DNA of 64,000 bases from Pedobacter segetis (GCF_016623585.1 NZ_JAEHFY010000012.1:62001-126000); one strand, 5' to 3'; positions 1 to 9,667 are shown, counted from the stretch's first letter. The notes: generated by a model not told the origin, from the letters alone. Numbers and translations are program-made.

Positions 1-62
1 TGGATGGTCATATTAGTTAATTAGTTTATTAGCCATTAGTTTGTAAGGCTTGTATGTTTTTA

Positions 63-84
63 TGATTAGCTTTTTTAACTAATC
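63..84 (-). terminator. Weak hairpin after cdsA
   Basis: GATTAG and CTAATC form a short inverted repeat around an A/T loop just past the cdsA stop. There is no good U-tract on the minus strand, so termination is only possible. The rest of positions 1-105 shows nothing recognisable. Confidence 0.3.
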
Positions 85-105
85 GATGCTTTTTTTGCGA
101 AAATA

Positions 106-909
106 CTAATAAGTAATTAAATAAAGATAAACAAATATTATGGGTGCTGATAGTAATAAGCCATCAAAACGATCTAGTAAACCGCCATGCCCTGGTAAGA
201 TCTTTCCAGAATCTTTTATCTCTATGCTACGTTTAAACATAGATTCTACCAGATCACCCAGGGTGCCAAAACAAGAAATAATGAAGGCCATTATCATCCA
301 ATGATAAAAAGCGTAATCTGTGAAATAGATTGATAAAATATAACCTACCAGCATACTGGTAAACACGCCGCCTATGAAGCCTTCCCAAGATTTTTTAGGC
401 GAATGACGCTCAAATAACCGCGTTTTACCAAATTTAACGCCAAATAAGTATGCGCCCGTATCGTTTCCCCAAAGCATCAAAAAGAACCCTAATGCAATAT
501 GTAGATTGTAAATCCCAGAAATAAATGCCGACGAAACGTAAAAAACAAAAGGCACCACGGCATAAATTAACCCTAAAAAAGTATAGGCGATATTATTGAA
601 AGGTAGTTTAGATTTTCTGTAAAGCTCCTTAATAAAAATCCCAAAAAATAAAGGAATATTGATCAATAACCATTTGGTTTCAAACTGGAATAAAAATCTG
701 CCGGCGATAGAAAAAAATAGAATTATAGCAGCCACGTACCCTATTGTGCTGTGCGGCCTTAAACCTGTTGTTTTAACCAAGGTAAAAAACTCGATTAAAC
801 AAACAAGGCTTAAAAACATATAAAAACCTACAAAAACGTAAGTTCCTGTTAATAATGACGCAAGCATCACCAAAACAAAAATTGATCCTGTAACGGCCCT
901 GGTTTTCAA
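106..909 (-). CDS. cdsA: Phosphatidate cytidylyltransferase (CDP-diglyceride synthase)
   Basis: Integral membrane enzyme that makes CDP-diacylglycerol from phosphatidate and CTP, the branch point of phospholipid synthesis. The 267-residue protein has about seven to eight hydrophobic segments and the family signature at residues 223-249: S223, K226-R227, K232-D233, H241-G242-G243, then D246-R247-F-D249. The start is TTG placed directly after the TAA of the upstream DUF2007 gene (TAATTG), which implies translational coupling. It is the last gene of a three-gene minus-strand operon with the CPBP protease gene. Family assignment is firm. The TTG start is inferred from the tight junction. Confidence 0.95.
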   Translation of the reverse strand: MKTRAVTGSIFVLVMLASLLTGTYVFVGFYMFLSLVCLIEFFTLVKTTGLRPHSTIGYVAAIILFFSIAGRFLFQFETKWLLINIPLFFGIFIKELYRKSKLPFNNIAYTFLGLIYAVVPFVFYVSSAFISGIYNLHIALGFFLMLWGNDTGAYLFGVKFGKTRLFERHSPKKSWEGFIGGVFTSMLVGYILSIYFTDYAFYHWMIMAFIISCFGTLGDLVESMFKRSIEIKDSGKILPGHGGLLDRFDGLLLSAPIIFVYLYLITY

Positions 910-1113
910 TTATAGATCGTTTTCTAGGATAATTGCTAAAGCTTTATCAAAATTGGTTTGATTAATATGCACTTCAACTTCCCCAAATTTGTAAGAAGAA
1001 TCTTGTTTATTCATGATGATGGCATCTATATCATGATCTACCAAAACTTGTTTTACTATTTCTGATTGGAAGTATTGGTTTGATGAATATATTTTAACCC
1101 ATTTATTATCCAT
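910..1113 (-). CDS. DUF2007-type small protein
   Basis: A 67-residue soluble protein resembling the DUF2007 (putative signal-transducing) family: an N-terminal WVKIYSSNQYFQSEIVKQVL stretch, then a hydrophobic strand and an acidic end. Members of this family are small alpha/beta folds of unknown biochemical role. It starts with ATG 3 bases after the CPBP gene stops and ends exactly where cdsA begins, so the three genes are almost certainly cotranscribed. No catalytic residues are apparent. The family call rests on recognising the sequence pattern and size. Confidence 0.8.
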   Translation of the reverse strand: MDNKWVKIYSSNQYFQSEIVKQVLVDHDIDAIIMNKQDSSYKFGEVEVHINQTNFDKALAIILENDL

Positions 1114-1116
1114 AAG

Positions 1117-2040
1117 TTATTTTTTTGTTTTTTCTTTGGTTTGTTTAAAGAATATGATGAGCAAAACTAAAGTAATTATTGCACTAATTAGATAATTGAT
1201 GCTATTAAATGAAGCGGTATTATCCAAGCTATCTAAACTTTTACCTTGTTTCTGATAAATATATGCCATTATAACGGCACTTCCGTTGTTTAAAAAATGC
1301 CCTAATATAGCTAGCCAAATGCTTTTGCCATAAACCAATACATAACCAAACAATGCCCCTAAAAGCATCCGTGGCAAAAAGCCATAAAATTGCATGTGGA
1401 TGCTGCTGAAAATAATTGCCGTAACCCAAATTGCAACATGATGATTTTTAAACCATTGGCCAAAAACGTTTTGCATCCCACCTCTAAAAAAAAGCTCTTC
1501 CCCTATTGCCGGGATAATGGCAATCATCAAAATATTGATCGCTAAATCGCCATAATCTTTCATTATCAGCATCTTTTTTGTGATAAGGTCTGCTTGGTCT
1601 TCGCTTTGCTTCATCCAAATTTCTATGTTTTTTAAAGCGTCTGGCAAACTCATTTTTTGATTTATTAAAGTTATCCATTCAAACAAAGGGATAGAAAACA
1701 ACATTATGGCAAATACCAAAAGCAATAAAACGCCTCTTAAAGGATTATCGAAATAAAAATAGTGCGAGGGCTTAGTTTCTATCAGATAGGCAAAAGCGAT
1801 GGGGCCGGCAATAAACATCCCAAAAGAGCTGCTAATTTGTAAAGCCCTTATGAAGCCAATATCCATATTGTTCATGTCTCCTCCGGCCAAGCTTTTTAAA
1901 TCTATACCGTTTGTGCTTAAAAAGAAATAAAGGAGCAAGCCAATAACGGTAAACACTAATGCTCCAATAATTGCCATCATGATCAAAAATATCAATTGAA
2001 AAAAAGGATGATAAGCGTTTGATTTTTGCATGGGTATCAT
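1117..2040 (-). CDS. CPBP family intramembrane metalloprotease
   Basis: A 307-residue membrane protein of the CPBP (CAAX protease and bacteriocin-processing, Abi) family, which cleaves substrates within the membrane. Visible motifs are E181-E182xxxR186 (GEELFFRGG), H215 in the SSIHMQFYG segment, and H248 with N251/N252 in GHFLNN, matching the three conserved Abi motifs. About seven to eight hydrophobic segments surround them. It is the first gene of the operon with the DUF2007 gene and cdsA, and is divergent from dusB with about 50 bases between starts. The substrate is unknown. Confidence 0.9.
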   Translation of the reverse strand: MIPMQKSNAYHPFFQLIFLIMMAIIGALVFTVIGLLLYFFLSTNGIDLKSLAGGDMNNMDIGFIRALQISSSFGMFIAGPIAFAYLIETKPSHYFYFDNPLRGVLLLLVFAIMLFSIPLFEWITLINQKMSLPDALKNIEIWMKQSEDQADLITKKMLIMKDYGDLAINILMIAIIPAIGEELFFRGGMQNVFGQWFKNHHVAIWVTAIIFSSIHMQFYGFLPRMLLGALFGYVLVYGKSIWLAILGHFLNNGSAVIMAYIYQKQGKSLDSLDNTASFNSINYLISAIITLVLLIIFFKQTKEKTKK

Positions 2041-2056
2041 AATAAATTCTTTTTGG

Positions 2057-2064
2057 TAAATTTG
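2057..2064 (+). promoter_or_regulatory. Bacteroidota -7 box upstream of dusB
   Basis: TAAATTTG matches the Bacteroidota sigma-70 -7 consensus TAnnTTTG and lies 27 bases before the dusB ATG, giving a leader of roughly 20 bases. A clear -33 TTG was not seen. Confidence 0.6.
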
Positions 2065-2091
2065 CGGTTAAAATACAGAATAGATTTTTGA

Positions 2092-3084
2092 ATGTCGGTT
2101 AAAATTGGAAATATTGATTTAGGGAATTTCCCGCTTTTGCTTGCGCCGATGGAGGATGTAAGCGACCCACCTTTTCGTTTTGTTTGTAAACAGAGCGGTG
2201 TTGATATGATGTACACCGAATTTATTTCTTCTGAAGGATTGATTAGGGACGCGGCAAAAAGTCGCCAAAAGCTTGATATTTTTGAATATGAAAGGCCTAT
2301 TGGCATCCAGATATTTGGATCTGAGATTGATCACATGAGGCAAGCAACAGAAATATCTTCATTGGCAAACCCAGATTTGATAGATATTAATTATGGTTGC
2401 CCCGTAAAAAATGTGGCTTGTAAAGGTGCCGGGGCAAGTTTGTTGCAAGATATTGATAAAATGGTAGCCATGACAGCCGCCGTTGTAAAAGCTACCCATT
2501 TACCCGTTACTGTAAAAACCCGTTTAGGTTGGGATGATAACACCAAGAACGTTTATGAAGTTGCAGAACGTTTACAAGATGTTGGTATCCAAGCTTTAAC
2601 CATCCATGGGCGTACACGTTCTCAAATGTACAAAGGTGTTGCCGATTGGAGTTTGATCAGGGATATTAAAAGAAATCCTCGTATAAAAATCCCGATTTTT
2701 GGTAACGGCGACATAGACTCGCCAGAGAAAGCTGCCAATTGGAGGTTAGAGTACGAAGTGGATGGGATCATGATCGGGAGGGCCGCAATTGGTTATCCTT
2801 GGATATTTAGGGAGATCAAGCATTTTTTTGAAACCGGAGAACATTTAGCAGGGCCAACCTTAGAAGAAAGAATAGATACCTGTAATACCCATTTAATAAA
2901 ATCTATTGAGTGGAAAGGGCCAAAAACAGGTATATTTGAGATGAGGAGGCACTATGCTAATTATTTTAAAGGGATTCCAAATTTTAAAGAATATAGGATA
3001 AAACTGGTTTCTTTAGAGAGCATAGAGCAGATTCAAGAAGTTTTAGAAGAAATAGCTGATAAATTTGAAACAGAAATGGCTTAA
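2092..3084 (+). CDS. dusB: tRNA-dihydrouridine synthase, DusB type
   Basis: FMN-dependent enzyme that reduces uridines in the tRNA D-loop to dihydrouridine. The 330-residue protein has the family landmarks: LAPMEDVSD near residue 18, the catalytic-cysteine motif NYGCP with C103, TVKTRLGWDD for substrate binding, IHGRTRSQMYKG, and FGNGDI followed by GIMIGRAAIGYPW for FMN phosphate binding. A -7 box lies 27 bases upstream. apaG follows 50 bases later on the same strand. DusB is the common single Dus in this group, but assignment to the exact Dus subfamily is less certain than the family. Confidence 0.95.
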   Translation: MSVKIGNIDLGNFPLLLAPMEDVSDPPFRFVCKQSGVDMMYTEFISSEGLIRDAAKSRQKLDIFEYERPIGIQIFGSEIDHMRQATEISSLANPDLIDINYGCPVKNVACKGAGASLLQDIDKMVAMTAAVVKATHLPVTVKTRLGWDDNTKNVYEVAERLQDVGIQALTIHGRTRSQMYKGVADWSLIRDIKRNPRIKIPIFGNGDIDSPEKAANWRLEYEVDGIMIGRAAIGYPWIFREIKHFFETGEHLAGPTLEERIDTCNTHLIKSIEWKGPKTGIFEMRRHYANYFKGIPNFKEYRIKLVSLESIEQIQEVLEEIADKFETEMA

Positions 3085-3134
3085 ATTTTGTTATTTAAGA
3101 TATTTTCTGATACATTGAAAAAAATCTAAATAGT

Positions 3135-3521
3135 ATGGTTGCAAAAATTACCGAAGGAGTAAAGGTTTCTGTAGAAACAACTTACCAGCCAGAATATTCT
3201 AATCCGGCTAACGAGCATTTTATGTTCGCTTACAAGATCATGATTGAAAATTTAAGCGATTATAGCGTTCAGTTAATTAGCAGGCATTGGAATATATTTG
3301 ATTCTAACGGTACAAAGAGAGAAGTAGAAGGGGAGGGTGTTGTTGGTTTGCAACCGATTATAGAACCTGGGCAGTTTCATGAATATGTTTCTGGATGTAA
3401 CCTAAAGACAGATATGGGTACCATGCAAGGCACTTACCAAATGAAAAGGTTGGTAGATAATGATTTGTTTGATGTTAAAATCCCAGAATTTAATTTAGTA
3501 GCTCCTTTTAAGTTGAATTAG
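3135..3521 (+). CDS. apaG: ApaG-domain protein
   Basis: A 128-residue stand-alone ApaG domain, a fibronectin-III-like beta sandwich. Recognisable features are the IMIENLSDYSVQLISRHW core, EVEGEGVVGLQP and the MQGTYQM stretch typical of ApaG. ApaG is linked genetically to Co2+/Mg2+ resistance and diadenosine tetraphosphate metabolism in enterobacteria, but its molecular function is unresolved. It follows dusB after 50 bases and may be cotranscribed with it. The size matches the usual 120-130 residues. Confidence 0.92.
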   Translation: MVAKITEGVKVSVETTYQPEYSNPANEHFMFAYKIMIENLSDYSVQLISRHWNIFDSNGTKREVEGEGVVGLQPIIEPGQFHEYVSGCNLKTDMGTMQGTYQMKRLVDNDLFDVKIPEFNLVAPFKLN

Positions 3522-3785
3522 AAATATTCTTGATGTTAAAATATTAGACTTGCTTTTAACGATATTTGATTGATAATCAATAGTTATATCATATAATTGG
3601 CCTCATTCTGTTGCGAGTTTTAATAAAATTAACCCTCACTTTGTAATAAAGTTATAAAATGTTTGAAAGAGAGATGCGCAAGCGGTAAGAGATATAGATT
3701 GTTACACCTTCCCTATTATTTGGTTCTCCAAATTTATAATTGTTTAGAGTGGTTTGAAAACGAGGTTGAAAACAATATAAAAAAA
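3522..3785. other. Intergenic region between apaG and the efflux operon
   Basis: AT-rich convergent spacer. I see no open frame of useful length, no tRNA-like sequence and no repeat apart from the terminator annotated at its right end. Confidence 0.5.
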
Positions 3786-3840
3786 AGAGGTTTTTCAAAC
3801 ACATAACACTTTAAAATGTCAATCTATTTGGAAAACCTCT
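3786..3840 (-). terminator. Intrinsic terminator of the RND efflux operon
   Basis: A 14-base stem (AGAGGTTTTTCAAA at 3786-3799 with TTTGGAAAACCTCT at 3827-3840, one mismatch) closes a 27-base loop. On the minus strand it is followed by a run of U residues, as expected for termination after the outer-membrane gene that stops at 3870. Confidence 0.8.
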
Positions 3841-3869
3841 AGTTTAATAGAACATTTAATCACATAAAG

Positions 3870-5297
3870 TTATCGCCAACCACCACCTAATTGTTGGTAA
3901 ATAGCCGTGATGGCATTAAATTGTTGTTGCTTGGTTTCTATCAGCTCTAGTTTAGATGATAAAGCATCTCTTTGGGTTAAAAGAACTTCCAAATAATCTG
4001 CCCTAGCAGATTTGAACAAATCATTAGAGATAGTTATAGATTTGGTAAGCGCATCAACTTCTTTAGATTTTAGATCATAGCTTTTTTCTAAATTAGATAC
4101 GTTTGAAAGTTGGTTAGAAACTTCCATATAAGCATTTAATACCGTTTTTTGATAATTGTAAAGTGCTTCTAACTGCATTGCATTAGCTGTATTATAAGCT
4201 GCTTTTATCGTATTTCTGTTGATCAAAGGCCCTGCTAGATCACCAGCCAAAGAATATAGAACAGATTCTGGGAACTTAAATAAAAAGCTGGGTTTAAAAG
4301 CTTGAAACCCGGCAGTTGCAGAAATACCTAAAGAAGGATAAAATTCTGCCCTTGCTACTTTAACATCTAATTTTGCGGCAGTTAATTCTAGTTCGGCTTG
4401 TTTGATGTCTGGCCTGTTATTGAGCAACTGTGATGGGATACCACTCAAAATTTTTGAAGGTATAAGTGTTAAAAAATCTGTTTTATCCCTAGGTATTTCT
4501 TGCGGATACCTTGCTAATAAAAAATTGATCTTGTTTTCTGTCTCTTTTATTTTTTGGAGAATATCAAATTCTAAACTTTCAGAATTAAAAACCTCTGCCT
4601 TAAATTTTTGTACAGCAAGCTCTGTTTCCCTCGCAGCCTCTTTTTGAACTTTGATGATCTCTAGCGCATTTTTTTGAATGGCGATATTTTGTTTAACCAC
4701 TGCCAATTGATTGTCTAACGATAATAACTCGTAATAAGAATTGGCAACTTCTGCCACCAAATTGGTTACCACAAAGTTTTTGCCTTCAACAGATGCTAAA
4801 TATCTGCTGATTGCGGCTTTTTTGGCATTGTGTAATTTTTTCCAAACATCCACTTCCCAATTTGCAGAAGCCGCTAAAGTAATATCAGTAAGTGCATCTG
4901 GTACAGGTTTTCCCGGCGTAATTTCTGTGGAAGCATCGCCAGCTCCTTGGCTGGTATATCTTCCAACTTTTTCTACGCCCGCTCCAATTCCTGCAATTAC
5001 AGAAGGCAATAGCTCACCCTGCCTAAATTTAACATCATTTCTCGCAATTTCTATTTCTTGCAGGGTAATTTGTAATTCTTGGTTGTTTTTTAATGCTGTA
5101 TCAATCAGGTTTACTAGATTTTTATCGGTAAAAAAAGATTGATAAGGTATGGTTGCCACATTATTACTATCACTAGGTAGCCCATAAAATTTCGGGGAAA
5201 CTTTATTGTTTGCCAATTTTGTAATAGCCGGCACTTTACAGCTAATTACTGCCGAGGATAAGCCCAGCAGTAAAATATATTTATTTATCTTATACAT
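3870..5297 (-). CDS. Outer-membrane efflux lipoprotein (TolC/OprM/NodT type)
   Basis: Outer-membrane channel of a tripartite efflux pump. The 475-residue protein begins with a lipoprotein signal peptide ending in the lipobox AVISC (C20). The rest shows the two repeated long-helix halves of the OEP family, with NNRPDIKQAELELTAAKLDVKVARAEFYPSL as the characteristic second-half motif. Its start overlaps the end of the RND pump gene by 8 bases, so it is translated from the same message. It is the last gene before the terminator at 3786. Substrates of the pump cannot be told from sequence. Confidence 0.95.
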   Translation of the reverse strand: MYKINKYILLLGLSSAVISCKVPAITKLANNKVSPKFYGLPSDSNNVATIPYQSFFTDKNLVNLIDTALKNNQELQITLQEIEIARNDVKFRQGELLPSVIAGIGAGVEKVGRYTSQGAGDASTEITPGKPVPDALTDITLAASANWEVDVWKKLHNAKKAAISRYLASVEGKNFVVTNLVAEVANSYYELLSLDNQLAVVKQNIAIQKNALEIIKVQKEAARETELAVQKFKAEVFNSESLEFDILQKIKETENKINFLLARYPQEIPRDKTDFLTLIPSKILSGIPSQLLNNRPDIKQAELELTAAKLDVKVARAEFYPSLGISATAGFQAFKPSFLFKFPESVLYSLAGDLAGPLINRNTIKAAYNTANAMQLEALYNYQKTVLNAYMEVSNQLSNVSNLEKSYDLKSKEVDALTKSITISNDLFKSARADYLEVLLTQRDALSSKLELIETKQQQFNAITAIYQQLGGGWR

Positions 5298-8200
5298 TGT
5301 GGTCTATTTCTTCTGTTAACGGATTTTCTTCTTCATCTTTAACTAGGTTATTCCTTTCGGATATTTTACCGAATATGTAGTACAGGCCTGGTATAAGCAA
5401 TACACCAAAGCCGGTGCCTATCAACATTCCACCTGCAGCGGCAGATCCTATTGTTCTGTTACCTATCGCACCTGGGCCAGATGCTATTACTAAAGGGATC
5501 AAACCTGCAATAAAAGCAAATGAGGTCATTAATATGGGGCGAAATCTTACAACTGCACCTTCAATAGCTGCCGCTAATAATGGTTTGCCGGCCCTATGTT
5601 TTTGAACTGCAAATTCTATGATCAATACCGCATTTTTACCTAATAAGCCTATAAGCATTATCATAGAAACCTGTGCATAAATGTTGTTTTCTAAACCTAG
5701 TAATTTGAGTAATAAAAATGCTCCAAAAATACCTGTGGGTAAAGAAAGTATCACCGGAAAAGGCAGTAGAAAACTTTCATATTGGGCGGCCAAAAGCATA
5801 TAAACGAAAACCAAGCAGATCAAAAAGATGTAGATTGCTTGGTTGCCCGTTGCAACTTCATCGGCAGATATGCCTGCCCACTCTATACCAAAACCTCTTG
5901 GTAAACTAATTTTTGCTACTTCTTCAATCGTTTTTATGGCTTGCCCGCTACTATAACCAGGTGCAGAAGCACCACTTATTTCTGCAGAATTATAAAGATT
6001 GTGCCGTGTGATTTCTGATAGGCCGTAAACTTTATCCAGCTTCATAAAAGCAGAAAAAGGTACCATTTCATCCCTATTATTTTTTACATAAAGCTTTAAA
6101 ATATCTTCTGGCAAGGCTCTATATTGAGGTAAAGCCTGCACCATTACCTTATATTGCCGGCCAAATTTTATAAAACTGGTTTCATAATTACTACCAATTA
6201 AGGTAGAAAGTGTGTTCATGGCATTATCAATAGTAACCCCTTTTTGCTGTGCTAGATCATTATCTATCCTTAACATAAATTGAGGGAAACTGGCACTGTA
6301 AAAGGTAAATACTTGCGATAGTTCTGGCCTTTTATTTAGCTCTTTCACAAAATCTTTACTCGCTGTTTCCATTTTCTTATAATCGCCGCTACCTGCTTTA
6401 TCTAATAGGCGAAGCTCAAAACCTCCGCCTGCACCATAACCCGGAACCGCTGGCGGTTGAAAAAACTCTATGGTTGCACCAGAAATATTTTTAGATTTCT
6501 CTTCCAGTTCATCAATCACTTGTTGTACAGAATGATTTCTTTGATCCCAACTTTTTAAATTGATCAAACAAGTACCAGAGTTTGATCCCGTTCCTTCAGA
6601 TAAAATTTCATAACCCGCTAATGATGATACCGATTTTACATCTGGGATTTCTTGTGCGATTTTTTGTAATTGTCTAGAAATTTCATTGGTTCTTTCTAAG
6701 GTAGATCCCGGTGGCGTTTGGATAATGGCATAAAACATCCCTTGGTCTTCATTGGGGATAAACCCTGATGGGATAGAGGAGTTTAATGCCCAAATGCCTA
6801 TACAAAATGCGATCAATAGCCCAAAAGTAACAGTTCTTCTATTTACGATTTTTGTAAGCAGGTTTTGGTAGCTTCCGGTAATCTTGTTAAACTTATTGTT
6901 AAAACCTGCCAAAAAGCTATTTAACCATGTTTTCTTTTTAGGCTTGCCATGTTCATTCTTTAGCATCATTGCGCAAAGGGCAGGAGTTAAGGTTAATGCC
7001 ACCAATCCCGATAGGATAATTGATGTGGCCATGGTAATAGAAAACTGACGATAAAAAATCCCAACCGGGCCAGACATGAAAGCAACAGGGATAAAAACAG
7101 CGGCCATTACCAAAGTGATCGCGATAATTGCCCCACTAATTTCATGCATCGCCTCTTCAGTTGCCTTTAATGGCGATAGATTTTTCTCTTCCATTTTAGC
7201 ATGTACGGCTTCAATTACCACAATGGCATTATCTACCACAATCCCTATAGACAATACCAAAGCAAATAGCGTAATCAGATTGAGGGTAATACCAAAATAT
7301 TGCATGAAGATAAACGTACCGATCAATGATACGGGAACGGCGATCGCAGGGATAACGGTAGAGCGCCAATCGCCGAGGAAAATAAAAACAACCAAACCAA
7401 CCAAAATAAACGCCTCTATTAAAGTATGGATTACCTTTTCAATAGAGGCATCCAAAAATTTAGAAACATCATAACTTATTTCATAATCTACGCCTTTAGG
7501 GAAAGAGTTTGATTTAATCTCTGCCAATTTGGCCTTTACATCTTCAATTACCTGCGTTGCATTGCTACCATAAGATTGTTTAAGAACAATTGCAGCAGAT
7601 GATTTCCCGTTTAGATTAGAATAAAGGTCATAATATTCACTTCCAAACTCCACATCGGCAACATCTTTAAGCTTTAAAAGCTCGCCGTTTGCGCTTGATT
7701 TTATGATAATATTCTCATATTCTTCTTTTGTTGTAAACCTACCGGGATATTTTAGAACATACTCAAATGATTGGCTTCTTTTTCCAGAGCTTTCGCCTAT
7801 TTTACCAGGAGATGCTTCTAAACTTTGTTCGTTTAAAGCTTCTAAAACTTCATCTGCCGAAACTTTATGGGCAAGCATTTTATCAGGCCTAAGCCAAACC
7901 CTCATGGCATAATCTCGGTTTCCCAAAATATCGGCAAAACCAACGCCCTTTACCCTTTTTAACTCAGATAAGAGATTGATATCTGCAAAGTTGTAAAGAA
8001 ATTTTTGATCCATCTTAGGGTCCTTGCTATACAAGTTAATGTACATCAGCATATTAGATTCTTCTCTGGTAATCTTTACGCCCTCACGTACAACGGCAGG
8101 CGGAAGTTTATTTACTACCGATGCCACCAAATTTTGTACGTTTATAGAAGCTTGGTTAGGATCTGTACCTAAATTAAAAACCACCTGTATGTTTCCCTCG

Positions 8201-8457
8201 CCATCGTTGCCCGCATCAGACTCAATGTATTTCATCCCCGGAACACCATTTATAGCCCTTTCTAACGGGATGATTACAGATTTGATCATTAATTCTCCGT
8301 TTGCACCAGGGTATTCTGCCGTAACGTTTACCTTTGGAGGTGAGATGGATGGAAATTGGGTAACAGGGAGTTGTGTGATTGCCAAAGCTCCCAAAAAAGT
8401 AATGATAAGGGATATAACTATTGACAGGACAGGCCTGTGTATGAATTTATTAAACAT
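5290..8457 (-). CDS. RND efflux pump permease, HAE1/AcrB type
   Basis: Inner-membrane proton-driven exporter, 1055 residues, with the AcrB architecture: TM1 at residues 10-30, a large periplasmic loop, a TM2-6 block around 340-490, a second loop and a TM8-12 block around 870-1030. Relay residues are partly kept. K941 in GLLGKNAVLIIEF corresponds to AcrB K940, and D409 to AcrB D407, but the position of the essential AcrB D408 is N410 (IVVDNAIVV). The gene lies between the adaptor and the outer-membrane lipoprotein. Hydrophobic drugs are the usual HAE1 substrates, but the cargo here is not predictable. Confidence 0.96.
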   Translation of the reverse strand: MFNKFIHRPVLSIVISLIITFLGALAITQLPVTQFPSISPPKVNVTAEYPGANGELMIKSVIIPLERAINGVPGMKYIESDAGNDGEGNIQVVFNLGTDPNQASINVQNLVASVVNKLPPAVVREGVKITREESNMLMYINLYSKDPKMDQKFLYNFADINLLSELKRVKGVGFADILGNRDYAMRVWLRPDKMLAHKVSADEVLEALNEQSLEASPGKIGESSGKRSQSFEYVLKYPGRFTTKEEYENIIIKSSANGELLKLKDVADVEFGSEYYDLYSNLNGKSSAAIVLKQSYGSNATQVIEDVKAKLAEIKSNSFPKGVDYEISYDVSKFLDASIEKVIHTLIEAFILVGLVVFIFLGDWRSTVIPAIAVPVSLIGTFIFMQYFGITLNLITLFALVLSIGIVVDNAIVVIEAVHAKMEEKNLSPLKATEEAMHEISGAIIAITLVMAAVFIPVAFMSGPVGIFYRQFSITMATSIILSGLVALTLTPALCAMMLKNEHGKPKKKTWLNSFLAGFNNKFNKITGSYQNLLTKIVNRRTVTFGLLIAFCIGIWALNSSIPSGFIPNEDQGMFYAIIQTPPGSTLERTNEISRQLQKIAQEIPDVKSVSSLAGYEILSEGTGSNSGTCLINLKSWDQRNHSVQQVIDELEEKSKNISGATIEFFQPPAVPGYGAGGGFELRLLDKAGSGDYKKMETASKDFVKELNKRPELSQVFTFYSASFPQFMLRIDNDLAQQKGVTIDNAMNTLSTLIGSNYETSFIKFGRQYKVMVQALPQYRALPEDILKLYVKNNRDEMVPFSAFMKLDKVYGLSEITRHNLYNSAEISGASAPGYSSGQAIKTIEEVAKISLPRGFGIEWAGISADEVATGNQAIYIFLICLVFVYMLLAAQYESFLLPFPVILSLPTGIFGAFLLLKLLGLENNIYAQVSMIMLIGLLGKNAVLIIEFAVQKHRAGKPLLAAAIEGAVVRFRPILMTSFAFIAGLIPLVIASGPGAIGNRTIGSAAAGGMLIGTGFGVLLIPGLYYIFGKISERNNLVKDEEENPLTEEIDHNV

Positions 8458-8484
8458 AGAATTATTTTTTAAGCTATTGCAACA

Positions 8485-9567
8485 CTATTCTGCCTGTAAT
8501 TGAAGATTATTTATCACTTTTTTTGGAGCAACAAATTTGACCTTGATCTGGTCATCGTCTTTTACTTTTTGTACACCTTCTAATAAGATTTTATCGTTTT
8601 CTGATAGTCCACTTGCTACAACGTATAAATCTGATAGTTCACTAGCAATGGTGATTTGTTTAGATTTAACCGTTCCTTTGCTATCAACCAAAAACACGTA
8701 AGTTTTATCCTGTATTTCATAAGTGGCTTTTTGTGGGATAACCAAAGCATTCTTGAGCGGGATGGTCATCTGCACCTTGCCGCTTTCCCCGTTCCTTAAT
8801 AGTTTATCGGGGTTTGGGAATTTTGCCCTAAAGGCGATATTGCCGGTCTCATTATCAAACTGCCCTTCTATGGTCTCTACATCGCCTTTGTATTTTAAAG
8901 GCTGATTGTTAGCTAATATCAAGCTTACTTTTTTACTGCCGCGATCGGCAACATCTTGTTGGTAATTCAAATATTCTGGTTCAGAAACATTAAAATAGGC
9001 ATATACCTGGCTGTTGTCCGATAGGCTTGTCAGTAAGTCGCCTTCATCTACTAGGCTTCCTAATTTTAAAGGAATACGATCAACGGTGCCATTAAACGGT
9101 GCTTTTATATCTGTAAAAGATAAGTGAAGCTTTGCCGATGAAACCTCAGCTTTGGCTTGATCTAATTTAGCTTGCATCATTACCTGCTCATTTCTTGAAA
9201 CTATATTTTTATCTGCCAAGGTTTTGGTGTTCTGCAAATCTACTTCTGCAGATTTTTCCTCTGCCTCTGCTTTTAAAAGATCGTTCTGATACATATTGGG
9301 CATGATCTTAAATAATAATTGACCTGCTTTAACAGATTGGCCTTCATCAACATAGATTTTTTGTAAGTAGCCTTTTTCTTGTGCCCTTAATTCTATATTT
9401 CTAACAGATTTGATTTGTGATACATATTCTTTTGTAAAAGAAGTATCGATTTTTAACGGACTGGTTACTTCATATTCGGTAGATTCTTCTTTGGCCTGGG
9501 TTTTAGGTTTACAGCCTATTTGAATCAATATTGCACAAGCAAGTGCAAGCATTAAGACTTTTTTCAT
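8485..9567 (-). CDS. RND efflux periplasmic adaptor (membrane fusion lipoprotein)
   Basis: A 360-residue membrane fusion protein that bridges the inner-membrane pump and the outer-membrane channel. It starts with a lipoprotein signal ending in the lipobox IQIGC (C19). The lipoyl half-motifs follow (IYVDEGQSVKAGQLLFKI and FTDIKAPFNGTVDRIPLKLGSLVDEGDLL), flanking an alpha-helical hairpin around residues 95-145, and then the beta-barrel and membrane-proximal domains. First gene of the adaptor-pump-channel operon, with a 27-base gap to the pump gene. A 52-base imperfect palindrome lies just upstream. Confidence 0.95.
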   Translation of the reverse strand: MKKVLMLALACAILIQIGCKPKTQAKEESTEYEVTSPLKIDTSFTKEYVSQIKSVRNIELRAQEKGYLQKIYVDEGQSVKAGQLLFKIMPNMYQNDLLKAEAEEKSAEVDLQNTKTLADKNIVSRNEQVMMQAKLDQAKAEVSSAKLHLSFTDIKAPFNGTVDRIPLKLGSLVDEGDLLTSLSDNSQVYAYFNVSEPEYLNYQQDVADRGSKKVSLILANNQPLKYKGDVETIEGQFDNETGNIAFRAKFPNPDKLLRNGESGKVQMTIPLKNALVIPQKATYEIQDKTYVFLVDSKGTVKSKQITIASELSDLYVVASGLSENDKILLEGVQKVKDDDQIKVKFVAPKKVINNLQLQAE

Positions 9568-9615
9568 TTGTTTTATGAAATTTTAAAGGATAAAATATGT
9601 GAATGGAATAATAAA

Positions 9616-9667
9616 GTTTGAAACAACAGAAATGAATAAGTGAAATGGACTTATTTCTATTTCAAAC
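9616..9667. promoter_or_regulatory. Nested palindrome upstream of the efflux operon
   Basis: Outer arms GTTTGAAA (9616-9623) and TTTCAAAC (9660-9667) enclose a second inverted repeat with AATAAGT and ACTTATT arms. It sits between the small membrane-protein gene and the adaptor start. It could be an operator, an attenuator or a terminator of the upstream gene. There is no strong U-tract. Confidence 0.4.

Noticed and set aside
7076-8503. Several frames of 60-160 codons opposite the RND pump gene
   Set aside because: They are antisense shadows of a clearly coding pump gene and resemble no known protein.
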